From Ulota crispa (taxonomy: Eukaryota > Streptophyta > Bryopsida > Orthotrichales > Orthotrichaceae), in the NCBI GenBank assembly GCA_963920765.1, contig OY987243.1, positions 6,262,001 through 6,326,000 on the forward strand: a stretch of 64,000 nucleotides of DNA, written 5' to 3'. The position numbers and the translations under genes are program-made. A model generated the notes under the pieces. The model did no database searches, was not told the origin of the DNA, and was given only the letters and a program-made list of their open reading frames with translations. Below are positions 34,878 through 49,099 of the stretch, piece after piece (the stretch's first letter is position 1; each line of letters opens with the position of its first letter).

Positions 34878-35466
34878 ATAATGAAAACCCTGTTTAAAAG
34901 GGAAATTTTTAGATTTTAGCCAATGAAGTCAAAATTCTCCCCAAATGTTAGTCATGATAGTGATGACACTTGTAGCTCTTTTTATAATATTTAAGGGAGC
35001 AATTGTTATCCAAAAGTAAAAATGAAAATTTTGTGATGCTGCAAAAGATCCATGCATAGGAGCCACCGCCTGCAAGGTACAAACCATTTTCAAAGAATGC
35101 CACACAAGCATTGGTCGGAAAACGCAAAAAAAAAACTCTGCCAACGTGCATTCGAGGGTGCGTGTCGCTTGAACAATGGATAGACCAGAGAAATTCCGTA
35201 GTGCAGTACCACAGTCTGTCACTCTGCCCCCAGCTCAAGAGCGATGGCTAACCTTCTATTTCAGGAACTAATTTAAGCCAGGTTGCCCCATACTTATTTC
35301 TTCACATTTCACACTATTTAAATATTTACTGCTGATACAGTAAATTTCAGCAATAATTACTATGACAAGCAATTTTTAAAGATCTTGGCAATAATAATAC
35401 AACTTTAGAGAGACAAATTAGCAATGTTCATGTCATAAACCATGTAAAATCCTAATAATTAAAGAG

Positions 35467-36394
35467 TTAACCCCTAAAGGACCATTGTCCCTTCGGGGGA
35501 CAAATGGGATTTTGGGCAGGTACCTACGGCCTCAATTTTTGTCCTAATTTTTTGAAACTTTTTTGAAGATAGAAAAACACATTAATTTTTGAGGAGTCTA
35601 ATTTTTATTCCAATTGATTCTAGGGAGCAAAAGTTATGCCCAAATATGCACAAATTTGGGGACTAGGGGCAGCAAAAAAAATTCTTATAAAAATTTGAAA
35701 AAAAAATTTAATTTTTTTTTCTCATAGATTATATCTTTATCTACTTTTGAAGCTTTGATTCATTCCATTTGGACTAGTTATGAGAAAGTTATGGACAATC
35801 TTGTTTTTTTGGCAACTCAAGCATCTTCTTGAAAAAATAACTTATAAATTTCATTTTTGAATGCAGGTTTAACATTTTTTCAAAAACAATTGTTGGAGAG
35901 GGTGAAGTTTGCTTTCTAGAACAATCTCACCATTGGGATTATTGCGTTTCAATTCCATTGCAGGGTTAATAGCAATTTAAGTTTTTCTTCAATCTCATAC
36001 CTTCTTCTACCTAATGTTTTTTTAAAGAATGAAAATTAAGTATTCTTTTTAAAAAAAATTCCCAAAATTCCCAACTCAACTTCCCACCATGCAAAAATAG
36101 AATTCCAAACTTTGTGGTGCAAAAATTTTAAGTTAAAAATGTTCAAAGTTAAAAAATCTAATTAAGCAAGGGGCAAAAAAAGTTGATTTTTACCTTTTAA
36201 ATGCAAATATCTTCCAATCTGTGCAATCAAAGTTCTTGAGTTTTGTATGACACATTTTGATAATAGTCTAGCACAAGATCCTATGATTAGATATGCAAAA
36301 TGCCTGATTTTCAAACTTTTTTACTCTTTGCCATAGAGGTGGCAGTTTTGAGTGTCTTTTGACAAAATAAAGGCCATGGTCCTTTAGGAGTTAA
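35467..36394. mobile_element. Family A (TTAA) element, 928 bp, nested
   Basis: The left end TTAACCCCTAAAGGACCATT and the right end (reversed TTAACTCCTAAAGGACCATG) are the best-matched termini of the family, about 20 bp. The interior is AT-rich without a long frame. Confidence 0.9.
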
Positions 36395-36459
36395 AGAAGT
36401 TTCCAAGTGATCAAATCATGAGTCATGAGGTAACTTTCTATGGTGAGGCAACCTAATCG

Positions 36460-36708
36460 TTAACCCTAAGCGCTTGAGAGACATTATAATGTTTCTCAAA
36501 AAGTTGGGTCAACTCAATTTTGACCAACATAATCTCATTGCACGTTCAGTGAAATTACTTCCAATCTAGTATAGCATGATGGAGACGCCTTTCACTAACA
36601 ATTCATATGGTCCGATCTTGTGAATTGTATTTTACAATCCACAAAAGGTACTTTGATTGCACACAAGTCAAACTTTTTTCGTTTCAACTCTGGGCGCTCA
36701 GGGGTTAA
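36460..36708. mobile_element. Family A (TTAA) element, 249 bp, nested
   Basis: The left end TTAACCCTAAGCGCTTGAGA and the right end (reversed TTAACCCCTGAGCGCCCAGA). The flanks are aatcg before and gacaacctaaatg after, matching the empty site aattgTTAAggcaacctaaa at about 34847. Confidence 0.92.
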
Positions 36709-36974
36709 GACAACCTAAATGCACTATTTGGTGTAGGGTTTGCGGAACATGTGAGCACACAAGCCACACAGGCTCCCAGTTCCCAATGCGTCACTTCTGG
36801 TGTCCGTTGTGGTTGACTTCCGAAACCCCACGAAGCCTGTACAACTTCTGGTGCACTCTCTCTCACACACAGACACAGACTCATGCCTGGGTCACACATG
36901 CCAACAAATTAAGAAGTAAAGTGTATTTTTGGAGTATCGGGGGACAACAACTTTGCTTAAAGTTTCATGCATTG

Positions 36975-37282
36975 TTTTACTACATTGTGTTTAGGTTGCC
37001 CTAAACTAAATTCTCTACATTTTACATAATATAAATATTTACTTATGCTAGCCTGCTATACTAACTTTCAGTAGTAAATATTTCAATAAACAAATTTTAA
37101 AGGGTTTAGCAACAATGATGATGTTGCTGAAAAGCAAACTAGGAGCTTCCAAGTCATAAACCATGTGAAATCCTAAAATATAGAGACTTGCATACCTCTC
37201 CAAGTGGTCAAACAATGAGTCATGAAGTAACTTACCACGGTAAGACAACCTAATTGCCAAGCAACCTAAATGGAATATTCAA
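36975..37282. mobile_element. Family D element, about 308 bp
   Basis: It starts near tttaggttgccctaaac and ends gcaacctaaatgg. The interior is shared with 54334-54636 (tttacataatataaatattt, caatgagtcatgaagtaact). The exact ends are uncertain. Confidence 0.6.
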
Positions 37283-37323
37283 TTTGAGAGATAACCTCTC
37301 CAATCTCCATCATTCAAGGGGTC

Positions 37324-37403
37324 TTAACCCTAAGCTCCCAATCGACCATTTTTTGGTCGTTGCCTGTTTTTTTCGGGCTGCCCAAGACCAAAAAAAACTT
37401 TTT

Positions 37404-37436
<33 letters not shown>

Positions 37437-37880
37437 GTAATAGATAATCAAGTCTACTTTCCAACTTAACTTCAATTGTGTCAATTCAAGTTAAACTCCT
37501 CCAAGGAGAATTTTTCAAAGACAAACACTTCAATATTTGCTAGTGTTGTATAATTTACTATTTTGGGAAACGAATGATGTTCCCTCCTTTCAAAAGATAG
37601 CATCTTTGAAGTTTAGGATAGAATGTCTATTTTTAACTAATTGTGCCAAAATTTGAAATCTATGAGTAAATTTTGTAATTTTGGTGAATATTAAATGATA
37701 AATGCTTCTAAACTCATTAAATAAGAGTAAAAAACCTTTTTTGAATATTTGACCATATGTATAATTGCTAAACATCATGAATCTTATTTTCTCTTTTGAA
37801 ACAAACTTCATTGAAGTTACAAGAGTATTTTTTTAATGCATTTATGTTTTGCCGTTACCCCTTGGGCGTTTAGGGGTTAA
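37324..37880. mobile_element. Family A (TTAA) element, 557 bp
   Basis: The left end TTAACCCTAAGCTCCC and the right end (reversed TTAACCCCTAAACGCCC). The interior includes a poly-T run at about 37407-37436. Confidence 0.7.
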
Positions 37881-38224
37881 AAAAACAATTTTCAATGACT
37901 CAAAATTGCAAGTTTTAGATCAAAAACTAGCATGAGTATAAGAACTCAAGGAAATCTACTTTTACACAATGAAGCAAAGGATTTAGGGCCACTTCAAACT
38001 ATGCCCAAAGGTTTAGAAGCCATTAGTTTCCACCAATTAGATTGCAAGAAACTAAGAGTTGGGCCTCTTGGGCTTTCATACTAGAGGCCAAAGTCCAAAA
38101 ATTATCATCCTTCAAATGTCTACATGGCAGCATTTTATTATCCAAAGCAATAGCCTCTCAAGAAAAATTTGGATCAAGCAAAAATAGAGACCAAATTATG
38201 GTTGAGAGGCTCAGAGGCCATGTT
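37881..38224. other. Unassigned sequence
   Basis: Between a family A copy and a truncated family B copy; I see no gene. Confidence 0.5.
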
Positions 38225-38389
38225 GTGAATTTTTGAAGAGCAAACTGCCATTGCACCCATAACCACTTTTAAGATTTCATGTTTACATGTTGTACATCCT
38301 TGTCATTACATCTATTTACTTTCACAGATTTTCCAAGATTTCAAAGGTGATGGTTATGGGGACACTAACGCTTATGGGTGTTCCTACCT
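38225..38389. mobile_element. Truncated family B element
   Basis: Right half of a family B element ending CTACCT next to TA (38390-38391), with the typical tgttgtacatccttg and gattttccaagattt phrases; the left half is missing. Confidence 0.7.
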
Positions 38390-38600
38390 TAGCAAACCTT
38401 GCAAATCCTCCTATTTTTGAAATTGGTGTAAATGATCTATATTAGAGCAAGGCTTATTATTTGGAAAAACTTGTGCAGCGTCATTTAAAAACAGCTAAGA
38501 TTATGCTTTTCCTCAGTCTGTTATTCATTTGTAAATAATGTTCATGAGGGAAATTTTTTAGAAGATTCAATCTATTTTGATTTCCTACTGAATATTATTT

Positions 38601-39465
38601 TTAACCCCTAAAACTCTTTTGTGTTTACATGGTCAAATGGCTCAAACTGGACCTCTTTCAATAAAATAATTAGTAAATCAAAATTTTGAATTGTTTTCAA
38701 TAAATTAATTGCAAGATCCATTTTGTTACTTGCTTGTGTACATCCTCTCAAAAGTTCAAACTTTGCAAGGGCATATTTCATAAGATTATAACACTCAAAG
38801 TCAGGGCATAACTTTTTTTGAAGTTTCTCTAAGGTGTCAATTTTTTTTGGTCATTCAAAATGATATCTACCACTTTATGAATTTCTTGTGCAATTTAACT
38901 TTATTGTAGAGCATGAAGTTGGTTATATGCCTCAAAAGTTTTATGATCATCCAATGCTTAAAACATAATGGAAAAAAATTGGAAGTGGGAATTCCTTTGT
39001 TCGAATTGTCATTACACTAAAACAACTTTACAGAAAAGATTCTTATAGAAATAAATCTCAATTACAAAATCCATATGGTGTAAAGCTAAAAAATCATGTG
39101 GAGTACTTGTCAAAATAATTTTTTTCTAAAAATGAAAGTAAAATATAAATTATTATATAGTCAAAGAGAATTGATTGCAAATTTTGCTAAGCCATTTTTG
39201 AACAATATTTGGGCAACACCTATCTTCAATCCCACTTTGTTTCTAATTTTTTTGATAATGCTCGTGTTGACATCCAAATCACATATGATACCATATCTTA
39301 CTAAAAAATGATTCAATTCCATTTTTTTTATAGAGGTATGCAATCTCTTCAATATGAACACATACACCCTTATTTTCACAATTTTATCTTTTATATTTAC
39401 TTGAGAAATGCTTGCCCAAATATCCCAAAAGCCAAAAGTGGGCTCCTTAGTCATTTAGAAGTTAA
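38601..39465. mobile_element. Family A (TTAA) element, 865 bp, diverged ends
   Basis: The left end TTAACCCCTAAAACTC and the right end (reversed TTAACTTCTAAATGACT) match only in the first dozen bases. Interior AT-rich, no supported frame. Confidence 0.55.
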
Positions 39466-41282
39466 GCATCTTTAGCTACGTTGTCAGGTTGAGAAAAACG
39501 CGCCTTGAGAACACGTAGGATTTCTTGTTGCAATCGTGCGTTGCTGACTAAAATTGACTTTGGTCTTGATTTGTACACTTCAAATTTTCAATCTTCCATT
39601 GGTCTATTTTGTGGCTGGCTCTAGGGATATAAGGGTCAAAGTAGAGATTAGAATCCACTAGATACGGGACGGATAGTTCAGAACAACAGATACAAGCTGC
39701 CGTCTATATGACGGGATCTTAAATTCAAATTCACAATCTGCTGGCCAAAACTCCAGATCGTGAGAACAGAGCAAGTTTGAACTATATGGGTGATCAATCC
39801 CGACTTTGTCACCATAACAATAAATGAAGTTAAGTTTAGTTTAACCTAAACTACCCGCAATACAATTTACAAAATATAATGGAAATGAATTGAGAAACAA
39901 GCCTCCAAAACTGGCTAAGAATAACAAAGCCACAGCCCACACATATATAAAAAATAAATCCAAAGCAATCCTTTTGAAGTCTTCATATTTTCAAATCTTC
40001 AAGTCTTCATGTCTTCATGTTTTAATAAAAATAATGGAAAAATCACTAATAACTAGTCCTAAAAAGGCTGCGACTTTCTATCTAGTGTCACAGATGGTTC
40101 AAAGATCCAAATGCTAAATATAATAGCAATTTAAAAAGCTCTTCTAATCTTCTAATATCCGTTCAAATTTTAATTCAATCTAAATTACTGTCCAAAAGTT
40201 ATGCGGTTTCAAAGTAGAGGCTCTTCTTCCTCCTTGCAAACTAAACATTGCCTCTATAAACCTTTATAACTTTTGTTCTATACATCACTTATAAATATGT
40301 GATATCAATTTGGAAAGATAATATCACTGGCTACAATTCCTAAAATATTTATTTTAAAATAAAACTCTATCCAAAAGTTCTAGTCAATTAAAGTGTGGGT
40401 TTCAATTTTTTAAAGAGCATCCAAATCCCAACTTCTACATACTATAACTTCTTCAATAAGATTCCAAATGGAATGATTAAAAACAATTTGGAAAACTATG
40501 ATGATAAACTATCATTTTTGAAATTTTAAAAAGAAAATTTCATAGTTTCCAAAAGTTGTAGCTCTTCAAAGTTTCTGCCTTCTCATAATAAAAATGCAGC
40601 CACCTCTAACTCTTTACGCTTCTATAACTTTCTCCTCCAAGCTTTAGATCTCAAGTTTAAAGATTTTTTAGAGAGTTAAGGTTAAGATGGATATTCCTTT
40701 CAAATCTTGTTGCAAAATGATATACAAATCATAAGCTATGGCTTGTTGAAATTTCAACCTTTTTTAAAAATTTGGCTTTTTGACTCCAAAATTCAAATAC
40801 TCATAACTTTTGCATCACAATTACAAATCAAACTTGCAAACTCATTTTAGAGAGGTAATCACACAAGAAACAACTTCTTTAAATTTCAATTCAAAATCAT
40901 GTATACATAAAAAGTTTTTTCATATCAAAGTTTTGAGATTTCTTCCTTCTTTCTACCAACACTCATCCACAAACTTCCAACAACTAAGGACTCTCTTCTC
41001 TTTAATTTCGACCCTATTTAAGGTAAAGAGGTGGGGCACATTAACCCATGCCTCTCTTTATCCTAGCCTCATCATAGATGTCAAACTTTTTTTTCTTTCA
41101 TACATTTTCCATTCACTTTTAAATCTTTAATATTTTTTATCCAAACAAAAGTAAAATATATGAGCCTTCCAAAACATCTAGATAAACATATAAAAATGAT
41201 TAAATTACAAAATAAACACCATCGTATAGAAGTCATGTGCTCTTGCGGGCATATAATACCATCAAACACTTGTCTTTAGTCG
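39466..41282. other. Unassigned AT-rich sequence
   Basis: A and T runs and many ctttt and caaaat phrases, possibly old repeats. No frame above about 106 codons and no family resemblance. Confidence 0.5.
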
Positions 41283-41500
41283 CCCAGTCGTGAACTTGGT
41301 TGGCTGGAAAAGCGGTCGTCTCTGGCCGCCTATTGGTCTGGGTTTGAACTCCATCGGATTCGTTGAGCGATGATGGTGGCCTAGGCTTGGCAGCTAGTGA
41401 GACAGAAACTTGGCCCAGCCAATCTACTACCTACCCCCTGAGCTGTACATGTAATAAAACGGCGTAGTGCACTAGAATCTATAGCCACCGCGCTGTTACC
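41283..41500 (+). mobile_element. Possible tRNA-derived SINE
   Basis: A GC-richer island in AT-rich sequence. It shows an A-box-like ttggctggaaaagcgg at about 41299 and a B-box-like gggtttgaactcc at about 41340, spaced as in tRNA promoters, followed by an unrelated body. It does not fold into a full cloverleaf by eye, so a SINE head is likelier than a functional tRNA gene. Confidence 0.4.
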
Positions 41501-41723
41501 AAACCGTGGTCCTCACCATGACTACCCTTTTTGTTACAACTGTTGATTTATTGAAATCAACTCAAATGTAAATAAATAACAAATATCTACATGATGAAGA
41601 GATCTCCATCAGGATAATGTTAGAATAATTTAGTGCTATGTTACACAAATTAAGATGCTATATCAAATACTAAATAAATAAAATAACCTTTTATTAAAGA
41701 GTAAAAACCGAGTGCAAGCTAAT

Positions 41724-42655
41724 TTAACTTTTAAATGCCTAAGGGTTTTTTATTCATTTTTAGAAGGTAGTTTCAAAGTTCTTGATTAGTCCTTGTAAGA
41801 TCATTATTAAACATCAAAACAAAATTGTAACCGTTGAATTTTGAATTTCAAGATTTCTAGATGGCACTATCCAAAACAAATCCAAAATGGCCTTGCATAT
41901 TTTAAAATATTTGTGATTGAATGATGGTGAATATGGAATTTTTTGCTTTTTTTGGAGCTGCCTGAATTTTCTAATGCAAATTGGCAATTTTTGAATACAA
42001 ACTGGGAAACAATCACTTAGAATGTTTTAGTGTTTATTGTTGTTACTTCAAAACCAATGGCCCTTCTTCCAAATTCATGACCTTAATTTCACAAATGAGC
42101 CTACAACACAAATGTCAAAATGCAACATCCAAATACAAAGAAATTTTCCGCTTCAATGATTGACCAAAAATCATTATGAATGAAAGATTTTCAATGGTGA
42201 ATATATTTTAAATTTAACAACAAAGACATTCTAAGTGAAATTAGTCCAAAAGCACTTTTAGATTTTGTTAGATGTCAAAATTTCAGAAAAAAGGCCCTTA
42301 TTGCCTAAATGAGTGCCTAAGGGAAATCTTCACCTTTTGCTCAATTTGATGCTTGTCTTTTCAATATGGCAACTTTTCATAGCTCTATGACACTATTTGC
42401 GACACTATTCATGATACTATTCACAACACTATTTATGATAGAAAATTTATGCTTGTAGTTAACCTTTTACCAAAAACAAATGGAATGAGATGTGGAGGAA
42501 GTTGAATTTGAACACTGAAGCTAACTTCATTGCGCAATTTTTCCAAAAAAAAAAAAAACCTCTAAACAATAAAATCTATGCCCTCAATAGGGTTTTAAAG
42601 TTCCTTGAATTTTTTTGGACACCACAATGTGGTGCCCTAGGCATTTAGGGGTTAA
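41724..42655. mobile_element. Family A (TTAA) element, 932 bp
   Basis: The left end TTAACTTTTAAATGCCTAAG and the right end (reversed TTAACCCCTAAATGCCTAGG) pair well over about 20 bp. The right TTAA (42652-42655) borders directly on the truncated foldback element next door. Confidence 0.85.
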
Positions 42656-42945
42656 AATTTATAATATTTGTATAGATACACCTGGTTTTTCAGAAATTTC
42701 ACAAACACCGTTGGATGGACTACCATTTGCATGTGTTTTTTTTGTTATGCATGCCACTTCCCTTCTTCCTTTGTGCACACGCACAACAAAAAAGGGTAGT
42801 GTGCACACAAAGGAAGAAGCAAAGTCACATGCATAACAAAACAAACACCTGCAAATTTTGGTCCATCCAATGGTATTTGTGAAATTTCTGAAAAACTAGG
42901 TGTATTTATACAAATATTGCAAGCTTCAAAGGTACCCATAAAGTT
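42656..42945. mobile_element. Foldback element, truncated copy of the one in RF1 intron 8
   Basis: Two inverted arms (atatttgtatagatacacct and its complement near 42900) flank a middle with ccacttcccttcttcctttg, all matching 56981-57298. The outermost left bases are missing. It joins a copy of RF1 exon 8 exactly as in the RF1 gene. Confidence 0.85.
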
Positions 42946-42976
42946 TTTCCTTGTATTAAATGCTGGAAATTATTGC

Positions 42977-43054
42977 CTCGTTGGCTTGTGGAAGAACAGC
43001 CACAGATGCTGCGCTTGTGTGAACTCTTCCACTTTTTTTAGTCATTGGAATCCT
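42977..43054 (-). pseudogene. Displaced copy of RF1 exon 8
   Basis: The copy of the 78-bp RF1 exon 8 (57323-57400) is the same length and in frame, but carries 8 or so base changes, mostly C-to-T on the plus strand, giving for example PMTKK for PVTEK. Its donor is gc instead of gt. Intron 7 sequence continues beside it to about 43157, where homology stops and a second right arm of the foldback element begins (about 43158-43262). No other RF1 exon is near, so it is a dead fragment. Confidence 0.9.
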
Positions 43055-43157
43055 CTGAGAGGCAACAAATATTGTTTTGATGAGTCGAAAACATCCAAAA
43101 ATTGGTCGAAAGATTTAAAGAGTGTGACACAAAGAAGAGACATGGAAGGAGACACCT

Positions 43158-43262
43158 GCAAATTTTGGTCCCTCCATAGGTGTTTGTGAAGCTTCTAAAA
43201 AAGTAGGGGTATGTATGAAAATATGGCAAACTTTAGGGGTACCCATGAAATTTTCCCTTGAA
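43158..43262. mobile_element. Solo right arm of the foldback element
   Basis: It starts with acctgcaaattttggtcc and ends with acccatgaaattttccctt, a second copy of the right half of the element at 42656-42945. The RF1-derived segment is therefore enclosed by foldback arms on both sides. Confidence 0.75.
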
Positions 43263-43323
43263 AGTTTCATCTGTACCTAGCCGACTTGCTATTTAGGGTG
43301 TGCTAGCTGGATTTTTCCTTTAG

Positions 43324-43567
43324 TGATTTGTACCACACTGCCTTGTTGCGTGGCTGTTTTATTGTGAAAAAACACATCAAGTCGAAGGGCGTGACAATGA
43401 CAACGCTTTTAGCAAAGGCTTGTGCTCTCGCTTTGGCCAAGCACCCTATTGTGAATGCTTCTTGCAAGGATAGGAAGAGTTTTGGCTATAACAAAGATAT
43501 CAACGTTGCCGTTGCCGTTACAATGGACGGTGGTTTGCTCACACCAGTTTTGAAGAATGCCGATAAG
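43324..43567 (+). pseudogene. Exon fragment of plastid pyruvate dehydrogenase E2 (dihydrolipoyl acetyltransferase)
   Basis: The frame 43325-43567 encodes KGVTMTTLLAKACALALAKH, then VNASCKD, INVAVAV and GGLLTPVLKNADK, which is the start of the catalytic domain of the plastid E2 subunit as I know the family. It ends at a normal donor (AAG then gtacat) and is preceded by a plausible acceptor (tttag). I find no convincing lipoyl domain, start codon or remaining catalytic exons up to 45261, so this is an isolated exon. The first 20 codons are poorly conserved. Confidence 0.75.
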
Positions 43568-45261
43568 GTACATGCTTTTGTGTCCATCAACATTTTGATA
43601 TATTCTAAGCTTTTCCATTTTCAGTAATGACATCTACCTAATGTTGTTTGCAATGTTTTTTGAAGTTTTGGATGGTAGATTCCTGGATGATGCATTCATC
43701 TTTTAATGATTTACTATTATGTATGTTAAATTTTGAGCATACGTATCCTTTTGATCTTGAGGTTTAAGTTTGTATTTTGATATTGGGTATACAAATATTG
43801 GAATATGACTCATGTAGAGTCCGGATGAAATTGGCCATAATTGACTTGTAGCTTTATGGACTTTTTAAATGACAATATGATCTGCATATTGACCTTTGTA
43901 TCTAGATATTTAAATGATCGTTGATAGAAGTGTGAATTCTCAGAGCGTTTTGATAGGCCAAATGCCATGCCTACAAGTAAAGAGAAAGTGGCAAGCTTGA
44001 CGCTGGATGAATGGATGCATTAGATAAATTTGAGGTGTAAGTTCTCTCATTGCTTGTTCAACAATGTACTTCTTGCTTGTTCCGTATGACCCTTTATTCT
44101 GAAAATCTTGTAACATTGTTTTATTTTAATTTGAACATTTATCTTGATGATTGATGATTGTCGAATGATTTAGATTTGAGTGAATCAAACTTTTCTTGAC
44201 AAATAGCGTGTACACTGACATAGGGCAAGATCTTATAACTAGAGCTGCGGTTGAAAGAGATGTTATCAAGATGCAAAGGATCAAATTATGAAGTTTACAA
44301 AACAAGTATAGGGGATAAGCTGAAGCAAGGTGGTGGCAGAATCAATCAAGGACGTTTGGACACACATATAAATGCCCGGGCTTTCTTTGATCCATCTTTA
44401 GACCTTAATAAAACACATAGCCCATGCAAAACTCTACTTCATTTTATTTGTTTTTAAAATCGATCAAACATCCCACTAGGATAAGGCTGCCAAAAATCTA
44501 TTTTGGCTCTATAGATAATGGGCTTTTAGAAGGTAAAATAAAAAGATGTCTTGTTTTTCAAATTTTCATTTTCTTCATAAAGAGATCAACTATTAGTTAC
44601 ATATTCCGATTTACTTTGGATATAATTAGGTTAAGTTTAGGTGATGTGTTTCAAACTTTTACTTTTTTTACAAATAGTTTGACTTTTATTTTTTTATAAA
44701 CATCTTAACTTTTACTTTTTTATATTTAGCTTAACTTTACTTTTTTCAAAATTCTACTTGTTATAAATTATCTAACCACTAGAAACAGGTGTATATAATT
44801 TTTTGGTGTTGAGTTTATATTTGAATACTTTGTGTTTAAACTTATATATTCAAGCTTGTTTTTAGGTCATTGTCAATATAAGCAAAGGTAGTTTGGGACT
44901 TGCATCACAAGAATCCTTCCTCGCTCCACAAAGTGTTGGTGCTGTGCTCTTCTTCTATTACTACCTGCCACTATAGTTGTTGCCACTACCCATTTTTGTT
45001 TAGTGCACAATCTTGTGCTACTTCTCTTCCATTTGCAGCAATAAATATTGCACAATCTCTCCCAATGTTTGGTGAGTTAGGGTGGTTTTAGGTCTCATTG
45101 AGCTTGAGTGGAAAGCACAAGGGAGAGCGTGTTTCTCTTGTTATCAATCACTAGCTTTTATTTAGAGAGGGCTGTGCTCGAGTTGGACATAATTATTGGT
45201 GTTAGGGTGTGGAAAAATTGTTAGATTTTGAAGGATCTTTAAGATTCTAAAGACGGAAGCA
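43568..45261. other. Unassigned sequence between gene fragments
   Basis: It may contain eroded downstream exons of the E2 gene (a weak resemblance near 43985), but nothing firm. T-rich stretches from 44560 to 44760. Confidence 0.4.

Positions 45262-49099
<3,838 letters not shown>

Larger units (their letters stand above)
35268..36731. mobile_element. Family D element split by two family A elements
   Basis: It starts near aagccaggttgcccc and ends caacctaaatgcactatttg. Its body is interrupted at two TTAA sites (35467-36394 and 36460-36708). Joining the three remaining pieces gives a copy of about 290 bp that aligns with 34548-34877, about 36975-37282 and 54334-54636. Confidence 0.8.

Noticed and set aside
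42917-43189. 90-codon plus-strand frame, also seen at 57263-57547
   Set aside because: Both are antisense shadows of RF1 exon 8 and its displaced copy.
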